Positions 6,098-13,381 of a stretch of DNA of 23,413 nt are shown here, one piece after another (positions within the stretch are counted from its first letter, which is position 1; each line of letters starts with the position of its first letter). Source of the DNA: Bacteroidales bacterium (GTDB taxonomy: Bacteria > Bacteroidota > Bacteroidia > Bacteroidales > Bacteroidaceae). The notes beneath the pieces were generated by a model. The model worked only from the letters and a program-made list of their open reading frames with translations, made no database searches and was not told the DNA's origin. The position numbers were made by a program, and so were the translations under genes. The stretch covers positions 1-23,413 of the forward strand of contig SFID01000016.1 in the NCBI GenBank assembly GCA_004555425.1, in the 5' to 3' direction.

Positions 6098-6955
6098 ATG
6101 AAGAGTTTTAAGTATAATATAAGCCTTGATAAGTTAGAGTTAACCTATCAAGCAAGTCAGCAAGTGCGAGATGCTCTTGCTACTATCGAAGAAAGTAAAG
6201 TAATAAACGAGATTACCGTTGTACGAGTTGAAGAGCCGAAACATTATCAGTATGAGTTCTTGTTGTACGGCAAAGATTACGATATTGCGAGAGGAGAATA
6301 CAACCGAGCAATAGGAGTATTGTATTTCGGTTCGCTTAACAAGAATCGTCAGCACATCTACATTAACTATAACAATGCGGCTCTGTATGACACCTATCTG
6401 CTTGCTTCGCGTTTCTACGTTGAAGAGGCTCTGAACCTTCAATTCTACAGAGTGAGTAAGATTGACATTGCTCTTGACCTTAACCGAAACGTTATCACTC
6501 GCTTTTATCGTTTATACCGTAATGAGACTTATTCGCTTGTTATTCTCAATAAGCGTTATAAGGACTTAGACGAGAGCGTTAAGGAGGTGTTGCATATCTC
6601 TACAGGCACTCGCAAACGTCCGTTCAAGAACCGCTCCTTCTACATTGAGAACAAGGACAAATCGCTTGCTCTACGTTGCTATAACAAGTCAGAAGAGTTA
6701 ACCGATAGCGAGAAAGAGTATATTCCAAATGTGTCAGGCAAATTGCCGATGTATCGTTTGGAGGTCTCACTTGCTAATCATAAAAACGTAGCAAAGTCGC
6801 TTAGTCAGTTAGGGGTATTTGATGCCGATGAGGTCTATTCCAAGTTGCAGAATGAAGAGTTTCTGTTTTCCTTGTTCCTTATTACCTTGGATAGGTTGAT
6901 TAGAGTAGGTAAAGGTCGTAAAGGTTACAATCTCTTAGAATGCCTTTTGCAATAG
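6098..6955 (+). CDS. Replication initiator-like protein (Rep_trans type, tentative)
   Basis: A 285-aa protein that I relate by pattern to rolling-circle initiators of the Rep_trans type found in small plasmids and filamentous phages. The supporting blocks are, in order, LDKLELTYQ (10-18), the acidic stretch VSKIDIALDLN (119-129), which recalls the metal-binding R-x-D-x-A-x-D motif, CYNKSEE (194-200) with a Tyr and Lys where the family has its catalytic Tyr region, and YRLEVSLAN (219-227), which recalls the R-x-E-x-x-L block. The C-terminal part is leucine-rich and basic. Placement right after iteron-like repeats and a 13-base inverted repeat supports an initiator role. Codon use is AT-rich like the rest of the element. 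Similarity is recalled, not computed, and the catalytic residue is unproven. Confidence 0.6.
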   Translation: MKSFKYNISLDKLELTYQASQQVRDALATIEESKVINEITVVRVEEPKHYQYEFLLYGKDYDIARGEYNRAIGVLYFGSLNKNRQHIYINYNNAALYDTYLLASRFYVEEALNLQFYRVSKIDIALDLNRNVITRFYRLYRNETYSLVILNKRYKDLDESVKEVLHISTGTRKRPFKNRSFYIENKDKSLALRCYNKSEELTDSEKEYIPNVSGKLPMYRLEVSLANHKNVAKSLSQLGVFDADEVYSKLQNEEFLFSLFLITLDRLIRVGKGRKGYNLLECLLQ

Positions 6956-6975
6956 GTCGTTAGAAGGTTTGAAAT

Positions 6976-7024
6976 GTGCATTGTGGGGCTGCTTGTTAGT
7001 AGTCTCGTAATGCACGTTTTAGTT
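6976..7024 (+). terminator. Possible terminator after the Rep-like gene
   Basis: GTGCATT (6976-6982) pairs with AATGCAC (7009-7015), followed by GTTTTAGTTTT. The loop is long (26 bases), so efficiency is doubtful. It overlaps the 3' end of the convergent miniprotein gene. Confidence 0.35.
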
Positions 7025-7175
7025 TTCTGCGTTGCATCGCTTCGCTAATATGCTTCTTATGTTTATCGCTGAGTTTACGCCCGCTGAGTGCTTGACTTAT
7101 GCGTTTGTTAGTTGTCGCTGAATGCTTGCGTCCTCTGAGTGTATTGGCTATTTTGTGTTTCGTTATATCGTCCAT
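6996..7175 (-). CDS. 59-aa NUMOD3-like basic miniprotein
   Basis: From the only in-frame ATG (7175) the protein is MDDITKHKIANTLRGRKHSA... ending RALRDY. It consists of three near-repeats of the NUMOD3 type: KHKIANTLRGRKHS, NKRISQALSGRKLS, KKHISEAMQRRK. In larger proteins these repeats accompany GIY-YIG or HNH homing endonucleases and bind DNA; here no nuclease domain is attached. It is strongly basic, fitting DNA binding. AAGGA about 13 bases upstream may help initiation. It converges on the Rep-like gene. A role in element copy control or as a remnant of a homing endonuclease is possible. The repeat call is fairly clear; whether the gene is expressed is inferred. Confidence 0.55.
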   Translation of the reverse strand: MDDITKHKIANTLRGRKHSATTNKRISQALSGRKLSDKHKKHISEAMQRRKLKRALRDY

Positions 7176-7341
7176 ATCTATTATGTCGTTTTCCTTGATA
7201 ATAAATAGCGAGTAGGTAGGTTTCGCAAAAAATTCATGGAATTTTTTTCTGTGATACAGACAAAGCCGTTGATACTTAGAGCAGATTGGATAATTGAGTA
7301 ATAGGAATAAGCGCTTATGAATGTTGAACCTCAGCACCTTA

Positions 7342-7349
7342 CAAAGATA
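7342..7349 (-). promoter_or_regulatory. Candidate -7 promoter element for the miniprotein
   Basis: TATCTTTG on the minus strand is a perfect -7 match, but only a weak upstream element is seen, and the leader to 7175 would be about 160 bases. It sits inside a small inverted repeat, CCTCAG/CTGAGG. Confidence 0.35.
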
Positions 7350-7371
7350 CTGAGGCTCTAAAAGCGTGTTA

Positions 7372-7547
7372 ATGAAAGACTGCGGGATTGGGTACTATTT
7401 CCTACCGTATGTTTCGGGGTCAGGAATGTAATGCCTCAACTCCCATAACTTTGCTAAATCTTCAAGAAACGGGTTCGAGAATATCCCGCTTAGGTGTACA
7501 ATAGTAAAACGCTAACTGAACGTTGCTGTTCGGTTGGCGTTTTTTTG
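7372..7547 (+). ncRNA. Possible non-coding transcript with tRNA-like T arm and strong terminator
   Basis: No open frame of interest is present. At 7470-7488 CGGG-TTCGAGAATAT-CCCG resembles a tRNA T arm carrying a four-base insertion; removing AATA gives a standard seven-base loop. A strong terminator follows 19 bases later. No complementary 5' acceptor was found with confidence, so a full tRNA is not called. It may be the 3' part of an element-encoded RNA or an attachment-site remnant. Confidence 0.3.
7508..7547 (+). terminator. Strong intrinsic terminator
   Basis: A 14-bp stem, AACGCTAACTGAAC (7508-7521) with GTTCGGTTGGCGTT (7528-7541), closes loop GTTGCT and is followed by T residues to 7546. 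No protein gene lies directly upstream on this strand, so it probably ends a non-coding transcript. Confidence 0.8.
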
Positions 7548-7550
7548 TTG

Positions 7551-7726
7551 AGGTAGGTTCTATAAATTAGTTTGCGATGGATTTGTGGCTATCGTGCCGT
7601 AGGTTTTTGCTTTTCGTGAGGGAGCGTAGCGGGGAAAAACAAAAAGATACGGTGCGAGAGATGTAATGACATCTAAGCAGAAAAGAGACCCTGCCTTCCT
7701 TTGAAACTAATTTATAGAACCTACCT
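7551..7726. repeat. 176-base locus with perfect 23-base inverted arms
   Basis: The left arm 7551-7573 starts AGGTAGGTTCTATAAATTAG. The right arm 7704-7726 is its exact reverse complement. The 130 bases between hold a second, imperfect inverted pair: CCGTA plus GTTTTTGCTTTTC near 7597-7615 against GAAAAACAAAAAGATACGG at 7634-7652. No coding sequence is convincing inside. Possible natures are a recombinase-controlled invertible segment (a serine recombinase lies 1.7 kb away), a miniature inverted-repeat transposon, or a single-strand origin hairpin. No target-site duplication longer than 2-3 bases is evident. Confidence 0.75.
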
Positions 7727-7894
7727 TGGTGGTTACCGAGGGGCAGTTTTGGGATTCTGCGTTCCCTGAAATGCCCATAGTCATCGGAGAGAGGCGAGGC
7801 CAAAGTTTTCTCGCGTCCCCTTGGCAGATTTTCCGCAAATGGCTAACTTCGCGGCAGATATATCCGATTTACAATTTATCCATTCCTTAATCAT

Positions 7895-9163
7895 ATGAAT
7901 ATCCTACTCCTTGGAAGCGGCGGCCGCGAGCACGCTTTGGCTTGGAAGATTGCGCAGAGTGCGCTGGTTGAAACCCTCTATGTGGCTCCTGGCAATGCTG
8001 GTACGGCCGAGGTGGCCATCAATGTGGACGGTCTGAAGGCCGACGACTTTGAGGGCGTGGCTCGGTTTGTGCTTGAGAAGAGCATTGACATGCTTGTGGT
8101 TGGCCCCGAAGACCCACTTGTGAAGGGCGTCAGCAACTATTTTGCTACGCGCGAGGACTTGCGCCACATCCCTGTCATTGGTCCTTCGCAGCAAGGGGCG
8201 CAGTTGGAAGGTTCGAAGGATTTTGCCAAAGCCTTTATGAAGCGCCACGGCATTCCCACGGCGGCCTACGAAACCTTCGACGGCACACAACTTGAGGCCG
8301 GACAACGATTCCTCGAAACTCTTCAACCTCCCTACGTGCTCAAGGCCGACGGCCTTTGCGCTGGCAAGGGTGTGCTCATCCTGGAGACCCTTGAGGAGGC
8401 CCAGCAGGAGTTGGCGAATATGCTCGGTGGCAAGTTTGGCAACGCCTCGGCCCGCGTGGTCATCGAGGAGTTCCTGAGCGGCATCGAATGCTCGGTGTTC
8501 GTGCTCACGGATGGCCGCCACTATCAGATATTGCCCGAGGCCAAGGACTACAAGCGCATTGGCGTGGGCGACACGGGCCTCAACACGGGCGGTATGGGCA
8601 GCGTTTCGCCCGTGCCCTTTGCCGACAAGGCTTGGATGCAGCGTGTAGAGGACGAAATCATCCGTCCCACGGTGGAGGGTCTGGCCAAGGACGATTTGGA
8701 TTACAAGGGCTTCATTTTCTTCGGCCTTATCAATACGGCCGACGGCCCCAAGGTGATTGAATACAACTGCCGCATGGGCGACCCCGAAACGGAAACGGTT
8801 ATGCTGCGTCTGAAAACGGACATCGTGGAACTGTTTCAGGCAGTGGCGGAGGGCCGTCTGGACGAATGCAAGGTGGAGCACGACGAGCGCGCGGCGGTTT
8901 GCGTAATGTGCGTGTCGGGCGGCTATCCCGAGGCTTACGAGAAAGGATTTCCCATCACGGGCCTCCATCCCGAGGGCTGCGTCACCTTCCATGCGGGCAC
9001 GGCCGTGAAGAATGGCCAGGTGGTCACCGCTGGCGGCCGCGTCATCGCCGTGAGTGCGTACGGCAAGGACAAGGCCGATGCACTGGCCCAGGCGATGAAG
9101 GGCGCGCAAGAAGTGCAATTCGAGAAGAAATATTTCCGCAGCGACATCGGACAGGACCTTTAG
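7895..9163 (+). CDS. purD: Phosphoribosylamine-glycine ligase (GAR synthetase)
   Basis: It catalyses the second step of de novo purine synthesis, joining glycine to 5-phosphoribosylamine with ATP. The protein is 422 aa, the usual length. It opens with the family hallmark MNILLLGSGGREHALAWKI, followed by the N-terminal domain to about residue 100 and an ATP-grasp domain with KDFAKAFM near 109-116, LKADGLCAGKGV near 149-160, NTGGMGSVSP near 230-239 and CRMGDPETE near 291-299. The C-terminal domain ends KYFRSDIGQDL. The ATG at 7895 is the only sensible start. GC-rich codon use contrasts with the AT-rich island upstream. No TAnnTTTG promoter was found in 7727-7894. A hairpin array, not a classical terminator, follows the stop. 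Confidence 0.97.
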   Translation: MNILLLGSGGREHALAWKIAQSALVETLYVAPGNAGTAEVAINVDGLKADDFEGVARFVLEKSIDMLVVGPEDPLVKGVSNYFATREDLRHIPVIGPSQQGAQLEGSKDFAKAFMKRHGIPTAAYETFDGTQLEAGQRFLETLQPPYVLKADGLCAGKGVLILETLEEAQQELANMLGGKFGNASARVVIEEFLSGIECSVFVLTDGRHYQILPEAKDYKRIGVGDTGLNTGGMGSVSPVPFADKAWMQRVEDEIIRPTVEGLAKDDLDYKGFIFFGLINTADGPKVIEYNCRMGDPETETVMLRLKTDIVELFQAVAEGRLDECKVEHDERAAVCVMCVSGGYPEAYEKGFPITGLHPEGCVTFHAGTAVKNGQVVTAGGRVIAVSAYGKDKADALAQAMKGAQEVQFEKKYFRSDIGQDL

Positions 9164-9304
9164 GCTGTCGCTTTGCGACCTGCCTTTGCGGTCACTGCGC
9201 TCCCTTAGTTTCAACGGCCGCTTTGCGGCCTGGTTTCCAGTTTCAACGGAAGCCTGCGGCTTCCTAGTTTCATCGCAGCCTTTGGCTGCTAGTTCGATAG
9301 TCTG
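9164..9304 (+). repeat. Hairpin array after purD
   Basis: Consecutive small palindromes with different stems share the linker TAGTTTCA or a variant: GTCGC-TTT-GCGAC, GGCCGC-TTT-GCGGCC, GGAAGCC-TGC-GGCTTCC and GCAGCC-TTT-GGCTGC, ending in GCTAGTTCGATAGTC. The same series occurs on the minus strand after pnp (20374-20555). It may act as an RNA-stabilising or terminating tail, or simply be a dispersed repeat. Confidence 0.8.
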
Positions 9305-9324
9305 GGCCTCGGCGCCTGCTCGAG

Positions 9325-9475
9325 GATTTTAGAGGATGCTAGAGGAATTTAGAGGAATTTAGAGGAGAATTATCGGAAACAAAATCCTCTTTCCTCATTC
9401 CTAATTTCTCATTCCTAATTCCTAATTCCTCATTGAACAAATTCCTAATTCCTCATTCCTCATTCCTAATTTCAT
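9325..9475 (+). repeat. Low-complexity tandem repeats before queG
   Basis: Repeats of the type TTTAGAGGA (9325-9368) are followed by repeats of CTCATTCCTAATT and TTCCTAATTCC (9396-9475). Comparable AGAGGATGGC and TCCTAACTCC arrays occur at 20160-20370. No gene is present in 9164-9481. Confidence 0.75.
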
Positions 9476-9481
9476 AAAAGC

Positions 9482-10465
9482 GTGAAGCCCTATCCTGTTT
9501 CCCTACTGCGCCACCGGCTGAAAGAGTCGGCGGCGCAGTGTGGTTTTATAGCCTGCGGTATGACGCCCGTTGCTCCTGTTGCAGACTGGCGGCAGGCGGC
9601 AGTTCGGCGTTGGCTGGACGAGGGTCGGGCTGCAGGGATGTCCTATCTGCTTCGCCACTACGCCCTTCGCTGCGACCCGCGGCTGGTAGAGCCTTCGGCG
9701 CGCACGGTGGTGTCGGTGGCGTTGCCCTACGATATGAAGCCGTCGTTCGCTCCCGATGCGCTGCGATTGTCGCGCTATGCTCTGGGCAGCGACTACCACG
9801 ATGTGGTGAAGAATCGGCTTCGCCAGATGGTGCGCCTCCTTGGTTTCGACCCCGCTTGCGATGGCCGCATCTGCTGCGACACGGCCCCCGTTGACGAACG
9901 CTATTGGGCGTGGCGCACAGGCGTAGGGCGGTGGTTGCGCAGCGGTCTGATTTCTGTCCGCGGACACGGCACGTGCGTTGTCTTGGGCGAATGGCTCGCG
10001 CCGTTTCCTATGGCGGATGCCGAGGTGGCGGCAGACACTGTGCCGCCCTTGCCGCCCGCGGAGGAATGTCTGCGGTGCGGTCGCTGCTTGGCGGCCTGTC
10101 CGGGCGGGGCATTGGGAGGCGGAGGACTGGATGCCCGCCGCTGCCTGTCGTATCTGAGCATTGAGCACCGCGGTGCTTTTCCCGACTGCGACGAGCATAC
10201 CCCTGCGCGCCGCGCGGCCCTTTCGCGCTGTTTCTACGGCTGCGACCGTTGTGCGGAGGTGTGTCCGCACAACGCGCATCCCTTGCCCGCCGATGCCATC
10301 CCCGAGGAACTGCGCCCGCGCCCTGCCCTGCTCTGTCGCAGTGCACAAGAATGGCGCGCTATGACGGTGGAGACATACCGCGAACTGTTTCGCGGCAGCG
10401 CCGTCAAGCGCGCCAAATACGAGGGTCTGATGCGGAATCTTGAAACGCAAGACTCGGACATCTAG
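9482..10465 (+). CDS. queG: Epoxyqueuosine reductase
   Basis: It reduces epoxyqueuosine to queuosine in the anticodon of certain tRNAs, using cobalamin and two 4Fe-4S clusters, in the cytoplasm. It starts with GTG at 9482: a TAA lies in frame just upstream (9467), and the next ATG would cut into the conserved GFIACGMTP block. CDTAPVDERYWAWRTGVG at about 132-149 carries the conserved Asp (133) and the family's ERxxA pattern. The ferredoxin-like clusters are CLRCGRCLAACPG (about 195-207) and CFYGCDRCAEVCPHN (about 250-264). Length 327 aa fits the family, without the HEAT-repeat extension of some homologues. GC-rich. A terminator follows immediately. No promoter consensus is seen in the low-complexity DNA upstream. 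Confidence 0.95.
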   Translation: MKPYPVSLLRHRLKESAAQCGFIACGMTPVAPVADWRQAAVRRWLDEGRAAGMSYLLRHYALRCDPRLVEPSARTVVSVALPYDMKPSFAPDALRLSRYALGSDYHDVVKNRLRQMVRLLGFDPACDGRICCDTAPVDERYWAWRTGVGRWLRSGLISVRGHGTCVVLGEWLAPFPMADAEVAADTVPPLPPAEECLRCGRCLAACPGGALGGGGLDARRCLSYLSIEHRGAFPDCDEHTPARRAALSRCFYGCDRCAEVCPHNAHPLPADAIPEELRPRPALLCRSAQEWRAMTVETYRELFRGSAVKRAKYEGLMRNLETQDSDI

Positions 10466-10488
10466 GCAGCCTGCGGGCTGCTTTTTTT
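10466..10488 (+). terminator. queG terminator
   Basis: GCAGCC (10466-10471) pairs with GGCTGC (10476-10481), followed by seven T. It lies one base after the stop codon. Confidence 0.8.
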
Positions 10489-10534
10489 ATGGCCTGCAAG
10501 AAAAGGAGTGGAGCGAGCGCGCCCCCGCAAAGGG

Positions 10535-13216
10535 TTAGAAACCGCAGGCATCGAAACTCACCATTTCCCCTCGGCCAGTCACACCGCGCAGGGTCACTCG
10601 CAGGCGTTGCGCAGGCGCACCATTATTATATAGGATGACGGTGGCGCGCCCCTGCTCGTCCGTTCTGAGTTGCGGTTGCCAGAGGAGTGTGCGGCGCACG
10701 TCCTCGTCTGTGGGGCGGTCGTTCTGGCGATAGTTGGGCTGATAGAAACGGCGGTGTGTGGCAAAGCCGCTCACGTGGCGCACCTCGTAGTTGCGGCCCA
10801 CGGGTTGGCGCGGCGCGTTGGGGTCTTCGTAGAGGAGGATGAGATAGCCGGGAGAGGTTTTCGATTTTGCGCCAGGCTCCAGATCGATGAATTTGGAGAG
10901 ACGACTGCTCTGCGCTATACCTACACTGCGAAACCATTCCGCAGGCGCTTCGTCAAGATTGTAGGGAATATTTGGGCTGTTGTTGAGCAGAATCTGGGTA
11001 TTGCGGCCCGCCCATCGGAAACTCTGCACCGCATCATCGGGCACACCATTGAGCGAAGCGCCACCATCTCCTTCGCCAGCCGTTTGGCCGGCACGCATAT
11101 CGGTTTCCGAGACGTATTCAAGTTCTGCATTGCGGTCCAAGAGTGTCAGGAATTGAAGGATATACCCAGGGTCGCCGCCCGCATCCTTATAGCGGTCCAC
11201 CTCGCGGCTGAGGTTGATGAAGCAATCGGCATTGCGCTGTCCCGCTGCCTCGCCGCCCTGATAGGTGTAGCGGTTGCCCGTGAATCCCTTGTACTTGCGC
11301 TGGCTCTTTCCCTTGACGGCCACTTCGCGGAGGTGGTATTGCGAATAGTCGGCAATGGTATCGGCCCACACGAAGGTGTCGATGGGGGCGATGAGGCGGG
11401 CCTGGCTGTCGGGCGCAAGGGGCGGATGGATTTCGAGGTCGGCCTGACTGAGGGCGCGCAGGGCGGGACTAAACCATCGGTCGAGGGCCAGGCGACCTTG
11501 CACGGGCCTGCCTGCGGCATCCTTCATAGTGAACTGCGCAGTGAAGTCGCCCTCATAGTCCACGCTGGACACGAAGGCGAAGCGGCCTTCGGCATCCGTG
11601 GTGGCCTGCGCCTCGAGCGCGTGGCCCTGTTGCGAATACATTTTGAGTGCAAGGGCCACGTCGGGTATGGGTTGGCGGTGGTCGTTGTCGCGGAATACTT
11701 GTCCGTTGATGGTGAGGTGCTCTTCGATGGGTTGAAGGGTCGGGAAACTGTCGCGGCCGCACACTTCCTCAAACGAATTGGCGGACCAGCCCTGCACCAT
11801 CAGCAGGAGGTCGAGGGCCTCGCGCTGCCGGGGCGACGAGAGTGGGAAATATTCCCACGGGCGGCGGATGTAGCCGCGCAGTTCGGAACTGAGCAGCAGG
11901 CCCACGTCCGTGCCCATATCGTCGCTGCGCGTAAATTCGCTCTCGGCAGCCCGCACCGAGAGCGAGCAGTCGGTCTGAATGGGCGCGCCCAGGGCATCGC
12001 GCAACTGCACTTGGAGCACAATGGGCGCATAGGGGGCATAGGAAGAAGCGTTTTGACGGACTTCCACGTGCACCTCGCGCCGCGGTGCATCGCGCCAGAC
12101 GAGGCGCTGGGCCAGCGTGCGCCCTGTGGCGGAGAAGAGCACCACCTGGTTGACACCGCCGCGCAGGGCCGTCAGCGGCAGGGTGAGTTCGACGGCCTGT
12201 CCCTGCATGCGCAGCGTGTCGCAATAGCCCACTGCCCCGCGACACAGCACGGCGAGGCCCAGCAGGCTGTCGGCCAGCAGTGCGCGCGGCGTGGCCGTAA
12301 TGCGCAGGTCGTAGGCCGTGGGCTGCCCATCGGCATATTGCGGCTGGACGCGCATCACGTATTCACCCCCATCGGCTGGCGGCAGTGGGAAGTGCTGGCG
12401 CCCCAAGCGCACGTAGCCATCTGTCACTTCGGCGGGCAAGGTGAACACTCCGCGGTGCTGGTGGAGGGTCGGAAAGGATGCCAATGCTTCGCCCTGCGCG
12501 TTGCAGAGCACCAGCGTATCGGCCTCGGCAGCCTCCTCGCCGCCCGTCACTTCGAAGGCAATGCGCTGATCCAGCCCCGCCACGCGCTGTCCGCCTTCGG
12601 GATAAAAGCGTACGGTCCGCGCCTCGGCCGCCTCGTTGGCAATAATTCGCGGCGTCATACGTGTGGAGTGGTCGTTGGGCACGGGGCGTTGGATTTCGAG
12701 GTGCATAGGGTCAATGTCGTCAATGCGCATCTTCTTACGCCGCGCCACGGGTCGCTGGAACACGGGCACAATGCGCGAGAAGCAGGCATCGGGGCCCCAG
12801 TTGACCATCTCGCGCGTGTAGGCCCGCACTTCGTAATAGCCGGTGCGCACGGGCGTGTCGAGCACAAACGAGCCCTCGGCGCGCCCTGCGGAGTCAATGG
12901 GCAGGGTCTGCTGTTCCATCACCTGGCCTGCAGCATCGAGCAGTTCGACATAGAGCACGCCCGAGAGGGGTTGGGGCCGCAGCGTGGCCGCCTGCACCAC
13001 GTAGGCACGATACCAGAGGGTTTCGCCCTCGTAGTAACCATTATTGTCCAAATGCAGATACACCTGCTCGCGCGGCGCACGCTCCACAAAGCCTGCCGCC
13101 TGCCGCAAACGGGCAAACAGCATCGTAGCCTCGTCCGCCGTTTGGGCGAAGAGGGGGATGGGCAGGAGGAGAAGGAGAAGAAGGAGGAGGACGGAACGCA
13201 TAGGAAGGAGATTCAT
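10535..13216 (-). CDS. Secreted MG2-domain / plug-type protein of Bacteroidetes
   Basis: A large secreted protein, 893 aa from ATG 13216 (or 888 aa from 13201); the longer frame to 13357 is rejected because the signal peptide MRSVLLLLLLLLLPIPLFA begins at 13201. EQVYLHLDNNGYYEGETLWYRAYVV near the N-terminus is the macroglobulin MG2-like domain seen in a large Bacteroidetes family. Middle beta-sandwich regions follow, then a carboxypeptidase-regulatory-like segment (INGQVFRDNDHRQPIPDVALAL), then a TonB-plug-like C-terminal part (LREVAVKGKSQRKYKGFT and SRLSKFIDLEPGAK). These proteins are thought to sit at the outer membrane or periplasm, but their substrate is unknown. It lies downstream of the metallopeptidase, 165 bases apart, same strand. 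No terminator hairpin was recognised directly after it. Confidence 0.8.
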   Translation of the reverse strand: MNLLPMRSVLLLLLLLLLPIPLFAQTADEATMLFARLRQAAGFVERAPREQVYLHLDNNGYYEGETLWYRAYVVQAATLRPQPLSGVLYVELLDAAGQVMEQQTLPIDSAGRAEGSFVLDTPVRTGYYEVRAYTREMVNWGPDACFSRIVPVFQRPVARRKKMRIDDIDPMHLEIQRPVPNDHSTRMTPRIIANEAAEARTVRFYPEGGQRVAGLDQRIAFEVTGGEEAAEADTLVLCNAQGEALASFPTLHQHRGVFTLPAEVTDGYVRLGRQHFPLPPADGGEYVMRVQPQYADGQPTAYDLRITATPRALLADSLLGLAVLCRGAVGYCDTLRMQGQAVELTLPLTALRGGVNQVVLFSATGRTLAQRLVWRDAPRREVHVEVRQNASSYAPYAPIVLQVQLRDALGAPIQTDCSLSVRAAESEFTRSDDMGTDVGLLLSSELRGYIRRPWEYFPLSSPRQREALDLLLMVQGWSANSFEEVCGRDSFPTLQPIEEHLTINGQVFRDNDHRQPIPDVALALKMYSQQGHALEAQATTDAEGRFAFVSSVDYEGDFTAQFTMKDAAGRPVQGRLALDRWFSPALRALSQADLEIHPPLAPDSQARLIAPIDTFVWADTIADYSQYHLREVAVKGKSQRKYKGFTGNRYTYQGGEAAGQRNADCFINLSREVDRYKDAGGDPGYILQFLTLLDRNAELEYVSETDMRAGQTAGEGDGGASLNGVPDDAVQSFRWAGRNTQILLNNSPNIPYNLDEAPAEWFRSVGIAQSSRLSKFIDLEPGAKSKTSPGYLILLYEDPNAPRQPVGRNYEVRHVSGFATHRRFYQPNYRQNDRPTDEDVRRTLLWQPQLRTDEQGRATVILYNNGAPAQRLRVTLRGVTGRGEMVSFDACGF

Positions 13217-13381
13217 AGGGGCGGGTTTGACGCTGCCCTTGGCTGCTGGTTCAACGGTTGATAGGTTTCGCTGATGGTTGGTGCTGGAAATCTGATTGGG
13301 ATGTATTCGCGGCGATCGCAAGCAGATGTCTAGCCCCACCCATATATGAGCACCCACCGTATGAACGATTGCCGAGGAGCA

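Larger units (their letters stand above)
2580..7730. mobile_element. Integrated plasmid-like element with large serine recombinase and Rep-like protein (ends approximate)
   Basis: Base composition turns distinctly AT-rich just after the tRNA-Leu terminator and returns to GC-rich codon use at purD (7895). Inside lie a large serine recombinase with a small upstream partner, a resolvase/invertase, a Rep-like protein preceded by repeats, a lipoprotein cargo gene, a NUMOD3-like miniprotein and several folded non-coding loci. No relaxase, coupling protein, capsid gene or antibiotic resistance gene is seen. The left edge is inferred from the tRNA terminator. The right edge may be the terminator at 7547 or the inverted-arm locus ending at 7726. 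No clear direct repeat of the ends was found, which is compatible with serine integrases, whose shared core is only a few bases. Confidence 0.7.

Noticed and set aside
7567..7803. 78-aa minus-strand frame inside and beyond the inverted-arm locus
   Set aside because: Spans one arm and the palindromic interior; no recognisable motif, and the folded DNA explains the region better.
7904..9214. 436-aa frame opposite purD
   Set aside because: Antisense shadow of a clearly recognised gene.
10670..13261. 863-aa plus-strand frame opposite the MG2-type gene
   Set aside because: Shadow frame in GC-rich DNA; His/Gly/Val-rich, no domains, while the minus strand has a signal peptide and family motifs.
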